64,000 nt of DNA from the NCBI GenBank assembly GCA_038380435.1, contig JAWZYU010000007.1:87868334-87932333 (forward strand), read 5' to 3'. This DNA is from Ryuthela nishihirai (lineage: Eukaryota > Arthropoda > Arachnida > Araneae > Heptathelidae). Made by a program: the position numbers and the translations under genes. The notes beneath the pieces were generated by a model. The model worked only from the letters and a program-made list of their open reading frames with translations. It searched no databases and had not been told where the DNA came from. This document shows, piece by piece, positions 56,040-64,000 of the stretch. Numbering within the stretch: position 1 is the first letter of the stretch; each line of letters starts with the position of its first letter.

Positions 56040-59025
56040 CAGATCTAGCCTGGAAGGGATTCGATAGAAACTGAGTGTTGTGTCATAAATTTCGCTTCTG
56101 CAAAACATCGCGCAGCACTACACCGTCTTTCAAGACTTCTAGTTAAAGACGGCAGAAAGTAGACAGAACAGTAAATAAATTACACATAAACAAGACAGTA
56201 TCAGATTTCAATTTTAAAACCAGCGGTAAACAGCGTAATAACGTATAGTTCTACGAAGCAAGTAGCAAGCAAAACAGCGATCGCCAGCGCCACAGCGGAC
56301 GAAAATGTAACTAGCGCTGTTGTCGCTTCACGTCTTGAAATCGGTTGGCATTCCCATTACGTAGGCATCGGTAATACTAAAGGAGTCATCGAAAATTTTA
56401 TAAAAGAACAATTTGAAATTTTTAGGTCAGAATTTTTAAATCTCAATGAAATATTCCAAAAGATATTAAGAAAGAAATGGAAGACTTTAAAAAAAAATGT
56501 CTTTTTGCTAAGAGAAGTTAGATGAAAATATTAAAATGAAGGACGAAATTACTAGGCACATGAATGACATTCAATGTCAAAATAATGAATTGAAGAATTT
56601 GACATCTGTTCTACATGAGAACTTGATGATATAAAGTGGAAGATTATAATGAATTAGAACAATATTCTAGAAATAAAAATACAGAAGTTACCGAAATATC
56701 AGAATATAAGAAAGAAAATGTAATTGCTATTTAAATAAATTGATTAAAGTATTAAACATAGATGATGATGATGTTTTGGATATTGAAGCTACACATAAAA
56801 TTCCAATAACAAAAAAGACATATTAAGCCTATTATTATTCAATTTAGAACTAGAAAGACCAAAGAGTTATGGATAAATAAATAGAAAGATAAAAAATTAT
56901 TGCGAACCAAAGAAATTAACTCCTCCTACGAAGATGAAAGAATTTATGTAAATGAACATCTCATTCCGGTAAATAAACAGCTATTGCCTAAAGTAAAAAT
57001 GGAACAGAGGGAATTGGGTTTTAAATATGTTTGGACAAAAGACACCAAAATTTACATGAGAAAAGAGGAAAGATCACATGTATTTAGAATCAGATCTGTC
57101 GAAGATTTGGATAAAATAGCTTAAAGTATTTAAAGAATTAAATACAATAAATAATTTTATGACTGCCATTTCTATTATGTCAAATTCAAAATTTTCAAAC
57201 ACAACTCAAGAATTAGAGTGCCAGGTTAACTCTCAGCGTGATAAAGATATTTGTAAAATTGCTGATATTGATGCTGAAAATGTTTATGATAAATTTTATT
57301 ACTCTTGGGAAAAGGGTATAAATATTTTAGAAGGTAATATTCAGACTTCAATTTCGTATGTTCAAGGGTATTATTATACAAGGTAACATTCGGAAGCATC
57401 AGAATTTGTCTCTATCTTTTTCTGATCTATTTATATCCAACTCTAATATCATAATACTTACTGAAATATGGATTAAAGACAATGAAGTTAAACTGTATAA
57501 AATTGATGGTTATAAGAAATTCCTTAAATGTAGAGAATCAAATAGATCTCGAGGGATAATTGTATATGTTAAGGAACAACAAGATGTTACATAAAGTTTC
57601 TTGAACATCCAAACAGCTGGCTGTGTGCAATTATATATAAAAGTGTTTCATTTGAAAATTGGATTGTTTGCAATATACAGAGACCACAATAATTCAAAAA
57701 CTTATTTTATAGACAAATTTAGTATTTGGCTGGAGCGTGTGGAAAGTAGCTATGTTGTTATGACAGGCGATTTCAATTTAGATATTATTAAATTAGATAC
57801 TCATGATTCAGATTTTTTGCAGAATCTAAATTCAAATGAATTTCTAAAATGTCACATTGAGTTTCTAGAGATTATTCTGAAACTTGTTTAGATCATCAAT
57901 TTGTTAGAAACTTAACTTCAAGTTGAACTGTTTAACGACATATATTTTTAAACTAGATATTCATCATCATCATCATCCTCAAGCAGCCATGGGCTACGGA
58001 GGTCCAACCAGACCGTGCAATTTAGTTCTCCAAGCAAGTCTATCCTGAGCTACATCTACTGCATCTGGCCACTGCACATCAATTCTAACAAGGTCCTGTT
58101 TGACATTGTCTGCCCACCGCATCCTAGGTCTCCCCTTCTTTCTGAGGCCTTTAGGCACAGTGTTCATAACCCTATTCGCCAATCTATAATTATTCATACG
58201 GGCAACATGGCCAAATCAACGGAGTCTCTCTCTGCACAATATGCTGCTTAAAGGAGGTTGCAACCTCCTTTGCCTAACCTCATCATTAGTTACAAAGTTG
58301 AACCACCTAATGCCCAAGATACTGCGTAAGCATCTGGAATCAAAAGCATCTAGTTTCCTGTTATCTTGTTTACAAAGTGTCCAAGTTTCACTGCCATAAC
58401 TAACCCTAGAAAGAACCAAACTATTATGATTCATTATTTCATTGGATGTAATATCAATGTTGGTATTATTAGCAAATGTTAGATAATTTTAGAGTCTACT
58501 TGATCTATCAGGGTTGATTTTAAAATGCTACAGAAATTATTGTTTGAGCATTCCTGGGAACTTGTCTATCAACAGACGTTAATGCAGTTTTTATTCTATT
58601 TATAAATGATTTAACAGCATTAATTGAAAGATCAAAAGTCTTTCATTATAATCCTAAAATAAGAAAAATTAAACCTTTGATCGCCACTGCTATATTAAAA
58701 TCTGGGCATTATTTAAATAATTTATGTAACAAATTAAAAAAAAACGAATCAAAGCAAGATTGAATTTTCAGAAAATTTAAAACTAATTTTAAAAAAATAT
58801 GATACGAAAAGCGTAAAATGATTATTACAGATGTTTGTTTTTGAAAAATGGGAAAAATACAATCAAAAATCGGGATACAATTAACGAAATGTGTGGTAGG
58901 AAAGGAAAACTTAGTATATTACCACAACAGATTTCAAATGAAAATTGCAATCTTATTAGAGAATAACTCACTGGATTTTGTTAATATATTTAATGATTAT
59001 TTGACCTCCCTGAAAAGAGAAATTT
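56040..59025 (+). pseudogene. Jockey/CR1-type LINE (LINE-B), 5' half, broken
   Basis: ORF1 region: a lysine- and glutamate-rich coiled-coil stretch (56400-56640), LEQYSRNKNTEVTEISEYKK (56655-56715), DDDDVLDIEATHKIPI (about 56760-56810), then YEDERIYVNEHLIPVNKQLL and YVWTKDTKIYMRKEERSHVF (56930-57090), all typical of LINE ORF1 proteins. ORF2 endonuclease: NSNIIILTEIWIKD (about 57440-57480), RSRGIIVYVKEQQ, IGLFAIYRDHNNSKTYF and YVVMTGDFNLDIIKLD (57750-57800), which carry the TEIW and GDFNLD motifs of APE endonucleases. The region between endonuclease and RT follows, with LVYQQTLM and DFVNIFNDYLTSLKREI (58975-59022). The RT itself is absent. The GC-richer 56200-56390 may be the 5' UTR. Frameshifts are frequent. 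Confidence 0.8.
57957..58430 (-). pseudogene. LINE-A 3' fragment inserted in LINE-B
   Basis: A (CAT)n run at 57960-57975 marks its 3' end. The minus strand encodes SLVLSRVSYGSETWTLCKQD, FDSRCLRSILGIRWFNFV and RPRMRWADNVKQDLVRIDVQ, followed by DVAQDRLAWRTKLHGLVGPP. It is one of the least damaged copies. Confidence 0.9.
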
Positions 59026-60600
59026 AAGATTATTTTTAAGAATCTGACCTTTATCTGTCCATCTGGTCTCTTGCAGGCCGAGAATATCTAAATCATAACG
59101 GTGGAATTCTTGTGTGAGGACATCAAGAGAAAAAGCTCTGTGAAGAGAGAAAATGGTTAGTGGAATGTTTAAAGAAACTATGTTTATTGAGAGAGGGAAT
59201 GCCGACAATATCAAACAGCCCCCTAATCGCAGACATGGGGCAAAGACCCGTTCCCCCACCACTAAAGGCTGAAGCCATCTACACTGGAAGACTTCCTCCA
59301 ATGTAGAATTTGACGCTGCCAATAGAAACAAAGAGTTCAGGTGCCTGCGATGACCTCTGCTCAGGATTATCCACCAGCTGATAAACATATCCTGTGAATC
59401 TATTCACTTGGGGCTGTCAACCCACAAACAAAACACAGCGGAAGATTTTATTTTCACAGAAGCCCACCAGATCAAAGATCAAAGATCAAAATTGACATTA
59501 GCAGTACCAGACATTAGTCTATACCAGCATTATCAGAGTTATTCCTTAAAGGCTATTGACTGTATTTAGAAGAATAAAGCGGCTAGGCCGTGGCAGAGAC
59601 TACCAATGTTGAATTACATTGAGGGAGGAGGGATAAGGTAGGATATGTGGCATAAAAGTGGTTGGGCTCTGAGGTAAGATGTAGAAGGGATGTGAGTGCA
59701 GAGAAAAAGCATGAGGTAACATAAAATGGGTGGATTGAAGGGCATGAAGAGGAAAACGGAAAAATTGCCAAATGGAGGGTGAGTACGGCTAGCGGCATAA
59801 GTTAGACATCCTTCATCCGGAACCTTAGAGAAGAGAAAGCTCCTTTGACGTTTAAATTTATCGGATTGCACAAACTGATAGTTGTTGGCATTTTGGATGA
59901 GAGCATTTGGATGAGCATCTGCAGTATCAAAGTAGTTCTTGGCAAGTTTTTTTTATACTTTCTAAGATGGAGTCGCAGTTCAGATCTCTGTGAATAACGG
60001 AATTCTTGACGTTGATTCCGTTAGCATTCCAGGAGACTATCGAGAATTCAGGGTAATGTGAATTATACGCCATCGCAAAGACGACCAGTGAACTTTTCAA
60101 ATGCTTCGAAGCATTCGCTTCGATAACGTTTTGCAGATGGGGACTGTGCCGTTTTAAAAATTCTGGAAAAATGTTGTCGCTAGACTTAAAATTTCCTTAA
60201 TTTTGAAATTCTTAAAAACATTGACGAAGTTTCGGAGTTGGGTGATGGATTCCAATATTGATCCAATGTCATTATCCAATTGAGGAGTAGATTGCTGTGT
60301 TCTGAATTGAGCGTGTGAGGCAGCCTGAGCATAGGTCATGGAAGTGGGTTGCGTTCCAAGTGCAGCAGAATGTATTCGAGCTGCAGACGTCCCCTGGGGG
60401 GGAATCCCAGTAACATTTGCGATCGGAGAGGGCACCAGTGCAGTAAATTCAGGATCCCTAATCAAGCTCAGAGCCATAAATCTGTTCAGGTTGGTATATA
60501 AGGTCAGCACCAGGACCCTCTGTAGTTGACCACTCCTCAGCAGGGCATGAAAAAAAAAAAAAGAAAAGTAGCCATAGTTGTTCAGATCAGCAGGCCACAC
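59026..60600 (-). pseudogene. LINE 5' region with Jockey-like ORF1 end and endonuclease start
   Basis: On the minus strand MTYAQAASHAQFRTQQ, SILESITQLRNFVNVF and KIKEILSLATTFFQNF (60360-60160) resemble the C-terminal part of Jockey-type ORF1 proteins. WNANGINVKNSV (about 60040-60000) resembles the start of an ORF2 endonuclease. A separate segment, LDVLTQEFHRYDLDILGLQE followed by TRWTDKGQI (59110-59030), carries the LQETRW endonuclease motif and stops at the junction with LINE-B. The two segments may belong to different LINEs. Proline- and serine-rich small ORFs at 59583-59871 are probably incidental. Confidence 0.55.
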
Positions 60601-61627
60601 TAATATGGCAGCCCTCTCCTTCCGTTCACTTCCACAAGAGAGTATCTCTTTTGAAAGGTACTAACGGTCTGCACCACGAGAAGGCGGGGTCGGACTTTAG
60701 GTTCTATGCATCATCACAGGGGATTGGTGCATAGCTCTCCTTCCAGTAACTATCTATCTAGTCTAATTTTGCTAAATTTTGATTGCCAAATTTTGAAGAA
60801 CACTGTGATTATCTTCTGCTTCGTCATCATATCGATTATCTTCGCTTGATGAATCACCAGAAATCAGGAACCGCTTGAGATCACCAGTAATCAGGATCCG
60901 CTGATTACCTGATTCAAAATCAAGTTGACTTCCATATAAGGATATTTTCTGCATAATCTTTTCTGGTTCTTCTCGAGTTAATGCTCTTCACTTACACATT
61001 TTACTGTTGATCAGAATTTACAATCTGTAATGACAAAAAATATAATAAAATAAAAGTGTGCGAAACAAATTCATCAGAATTTGCGATCAGCAACCTCAGA
61101 CAGAAATTTTGAAATTTGTGTCATACTTATTTGAATGACATGGCCCCACACGTGAAAATTATACAAATATTTCATGGGATGGGTGGGGGGGAGCATTATT
61201 AAAATATGAATGACATTAGGAAAATTATTGTAGCGCTTCAGAATTTCCAAAAAATTAGAAATATGGTCTTCAGATTATTTTACGGTCAAAATGAGGTATA
61301 TTACGGACACTTAAGTCGAGTCCTGGGCAGCTAATGTGTAAGGTTACATACCTTAGATACAAAAGTATAAACTTGAATTTGTAGTGGTTCCATCAGTTGA
61401 ACGCGACCGTAGTTTCTACATTTGGATGAGATCATCACAGTGCAGCTAAAATAGTGAGTCACAACAGCTGGCTGCTATAATTCTGATAAACATTCATTGG
61501 GGGGCAGCACAAAAGGAATTCAGTGGTCTGCGTGTCGTGTGACTCAGACCTCAGCAGTGTTCAGCTATTAGAAGACATTTCTATCAATGCAATGCCTACC
61601 ATCAATGCAATCCGGCTTACACAAAGT
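60601..61627. other. No gene recognised
   Basis: Includes a short duplication of AATCAGGA(A/T)CCGCTTGA-type sequence near 60860-60905. The rest is AT-rich. Confidence 0.35.
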
Positions 61628-61810
61628 ATGACATCGTGCACACGAAGTCACGGTTTAACGCTGCATCCGATGGACGTCGGTTTTTCCATACTAATTGCTA
61701 TCCCCTTTCTCACCGGGAACAGAGCGAGAATTAGTGGAGAAAATGCCAGTAGTGGCAGACTGTAGATTTAGAACATGGGAACATCAGTTTATCAGTTTAC
61801 GAATGTGACA
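61628..61810 (-). repeat. Decayed SINE-A fragment
   Basis: TGCACACGAAGTCACGGTTTAACG and GGTTTTTCCATACTAATTGC, with TGGAGAAAATGCCAG-type sequence, follow SINE-A order in reverse, heavily mutated. Confidence 0.6.
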
Positions 61811-61851
61811 AGTTACCAACTAAGCCAATCACCCCTCCATTAGTAACTGAT

Positions 61852-61926
61852 GGAGGATGACTTGTTTCATTTGCTAGTGCACCAGGCTAGTATTCTGTAA
61901 GACCCATGTTCGAGTCCTACCTGGGT
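61852..61926 (+). repeat. SINE-A tRNA-head fragment, plus orientation
   Basis: TAGTGCACCAGGCTAGTATTC and GTTCGAGTCCTACCTGGGTT match the head of SINE-A. It is followed directly by an oppositely oriented head. Confidence 0.7.
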
Positions 61927-61973
61927 TGATTACGAGCCTGGCGCGCTACCGACTGAGCCACCCCCGCCCCCCT
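61927..61973 (-). repeat. Isolated SINE-A tRNA-head fragment, minus orientation
   Basis: GATTACGAGCCTGGCGCGCT and ACCGACTGAGCCACCCCCGC are identical to young copies but no body is attached. Confidence 0.8.
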
Positions 61974-61984
61974 GGCCGGGTATT

Positions 61985-62330
61985 ATGATTGAAATGGAGA
62001 GACTTCTGAATCTTTTATTGATAATGTTACCCAACGTAAAATTTCGTTTTCAACTATCAACAAATGGCCTATAAGAAGAATTAGCTTATATGAAGATCTG
62101 GAAAAAACTCATCCTGAAATATCTATGAAACATTTTGCAGCTAATAAGAGATGGTTCTATATATTTAAAACACGCTCTTTACCTCCGAAATATATGGATG
62201 CAGGGAGAAGCCGCAAGTGGAAATCAGGAAACAGCAGAATATTTCAGAAAGGAACGTTAAACGTTTTGGAGGGGTGAGGGTTATACTGCTCAACAAGTTT
62301 TTAACTGCGCTACTAATAACGTAAATTGTC
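61985..62330 (+). pseudogene. Tigger-type transposase fragment
   Basis: ISLYEDLEKTHPEISMKHFA and ANKRWFYIFKTRSL match the second CENP-B-type helix-turn-helix of Tigger transposases. GNQETAEYFRKERLNVLEG and GYTAQQVFNC follow in shifted frames and lead toward the first catalytic motif, where NCDET is expected but NCATN is read. The rest is lost. Confidence 0.75.
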
Positions 62331-62455
62331 GAAAGAGCCTATCGCAATGACAGAATCGAAACATGTTGTTATGGAAATACAGCTCCCACTCAACGCTGAT
62401 GCACTTAGAGCTCGATTTTGCTAGAACAATGGACAGCGTTAAACGAGGGATTCCT

Positions 62456-63075
62456 GTATATACACCGAAGAGCCAAAACATTATAACCAGCGCGTCTTCA
62501 TGCAAATCGAAGCAATTGTAGGTAAACAACGGTGCGTGTGAAGGTCATGAAACGGTATAAATAACATTTGACATTGAGCTCTGTTAATCGGGGTTATTCT
62601 TGTTCTTCAGATGGGAAAGGCAGAGGACCTAAATGAGTTTGACAAAGGCCAAATTGTAATGGCCAGATGACTGGGTCAGAGCATTTCCGAGATGGCAACA
62701 CTTGTGGGGTGCTCACGGTTAGTCATGGTTAGTACCTTCAAAAAGTGGTCCGAGGAGGGAAAAACCAGAAACCTCCGGCAAGGTGTGGGAGCTCATCAAT
62801 GCTTGAGGTGAGCGAAGGCTACCGAATGGTAGGAGCCAACAGCAGGGATATTGTGGCGCAACTCGCCAGTAATTTGAACGATGGTGACGGGAGTAATGCG
62901 TCATAATGCACAGTACATTGAACCCTGCTGAAAATGGGGCTGCGTAGATGAGTGCCTTGGTTCGCCGTCGAAAGCGCCTACAATGGGCACGCAAGCATCA
63001 AAACTGGACCTTAAATGATTGTAAGAAGGTCGTCTGGTATGATGAATATTTGTAGTCTACGGCATCATTATGGTT
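62456..63075 (+). pseudogene. Tc1-like transposon, 5' half only
   Basis: A terminus-like sequence, TACACCGAAGAGCCAAAACA, at about 62461 precedes the transposase start at ATG 62611 (MGKAEDLNEFDKGQIVMAR), the HTH with SISEMATLVGCSR, and MVSTFKKWSEEGKTRNLRQG. Later pieces include RANSRDIVAQLASNLNDGDG-like sequence and a KLDLK-type EHQNWTLNDWKKVVWYDE segment (about 62985-63045) with the first catalytic D. The element ends there, next to a decayed SINE-A. Confidence 0.85.
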
Positions 63076-63099
63076 CATAACCACCGGATTCGCTTGTAT

Positions 63100-63455
63100 T
63101 ATTCGTAATCACCACTTTTTCACACACAATGTGCTAAATGGCTAGATCACAGGGGTTCAGAGCCAGTTAGCGGAAGGAGATTCTTCGAACAGCTTTCAAA
63201 AAATCTATTAAAAACTCCAATCAAATCATCCAGCATGTTCTTTAATGGTTATGGCTTTACTACACAAGATATCATGGTTTAATGTCCCTTAAGATTAGCC
63301 GATGAACCGTGACATTTTCTAGTCTATTGATGTCCCTTTTCTCACTGAAAGCGAAATGGATGTTAGCAGAGAAACTCCAAGCGCAAAAATAATTGGAAAT
63401 TCAAATTCGCAGCTGATTGATAAATATGAGATTGGTCCGCTACCGACTGAGGCAA
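63100..63455 (-). repeat. Decayed SINE-A copy
   Basis: CACACACAATGTGCTAAATGG at the left and GGTCCGCTACCGACTGAGGC at the right bracket a mutated SINE-A body. Confidence 0.7.
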
Positions 63456-63840
63456 ACGGTACTGGAAAAAAATTGTTATAACGGACACTGAAATGTTTAC
63501 AGTTTCGTAATTTTGCTTGAATGGTGGAGAGAGAGTATTGAGGTGGAGGAGGAAGATGTCGTCGAAAATATTTGGGGCACGCCAAGTCCATCTCTCGATA
63601 ATTTGATAGTCTTCTCACAGATAAGTTCATCATGAGCTCAAAAGACTCACCCATGGCGTGGTGAGTGGTCTGAACTCATTCAGTGATGTAGTAAGATATC
63701 TAAACTTATAAGGGATCACCGAGTCCATAATGTCAATAGGTATGAAAATTAAAAATAAAGAAATAATTTGATATTATCATTTTTCGTAGTATAGGAGAGG
63801 CGATCTCCTTCTTCATTCTCACCAGTCTTAGATCCGTTAC
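63456..63840. other. No gene recognised
   Basis: A minus-strand ORF (63319-63654) spans part of the SINE and has no recognised domain. Confidence 0.35.
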
Positions 63841-64000
63841 CGGGTTAGGTTGCTTTACCTCTGAGCGAATATTTTTCCACACAAAAATGGCGAGATCACA
63901 AATACCTCAAAGGTGCAGAAAACTTTGGGGTAAGGGAACCCAGTGGACAGCTGTTAAGAGGCATATTATCCTCCCGTCTAGGTCATCCAGCATATTCTTC
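63841..64000 (-). repeat. Decayed SINE-A copy running off the window
   Basis: GGGTTAGGTTGCTTTACCTC and CAGCTGTTAAGAGGCATATT match the 3' and central parts of SINE-A. The head lies beyond the window end. Confidence 0.8.

Noticed and set aside
59583..59871. Proline/serine-rich secreted-like peptides
   Set aside because: Overlapping frames in a LINE-derived region with no conserved motif.

Overview
This window looks like repeat-rich, gene-poor nuclear DNA of an animal, most plausibly an arthropod and perhaps an arachnid. The organism call is inference from the mix of decayed mobile elements: Tc1 and mariner transposases, pogo/Tigger relics, Jockey-like and endonuclease/RT LINEs, a Penelope-like GIY-YIG fragment, and several tRNA-derived SINE families. 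The background is AT-rich, no operon-like gene packing is visible, and almost every recognisable protein fragment is a broken transposon gene. No intact gene was found. The one candidate host gene is an internal exon at 8578-8851, with a possible terminal exon at 29058-29288. Layout: 310-2265 is a hAT-like non-autonomous element with an 8-bp target duplication. 3311-4600 is a Tigger relic with a SINE in its first catalytic motif. 6769-7200 is a Penelope-like relic. 8578-8851 is the candidate exon. 10416-14212 holds two Tc1 relics and a nested TIR element. 17040-22640 holds a possible LINE 5' region and a long minus-strand LINE. 22809-28588 is a dense patch of SINEs, palindromic MITEs and a long-TIR element. 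29399-32020 is a mariner relic swollen by a 25-copy minisatellite. 34548-40930 has further Tc1 and LINE relics. 43267-45290 is a stack of nested insertions. 51454-53260 is a rearranged palindrome next to a Tc1 relic containing its own minisatellite. 56040-60600 holds Jockey-like LINE fragments. 61628-64000 holds Tigger, Tc1 and SINE remnants. The dominant component is one SINE family, called SINE-A here: about 385 bp, tRNA-Met-like head, tail ending in AACCCAACCCA. There are about 19 substantial copies, most with 10-16-bp target duplications that allow insertion order to be read, plus several older decayed copies. A second abundant family is a Tc1-type MITE of about 210 bp that is almost entirely one palindrome (seven copies). 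The most unusual feature is that three different mobile elements each carry a tandem array grown from their own internal sequence: a mariner, a Tc1 element and a SINE-A copy. The mariner array has a clear 11-unit higher-order repeat. All calls come from reading the sequence; no database search was run.
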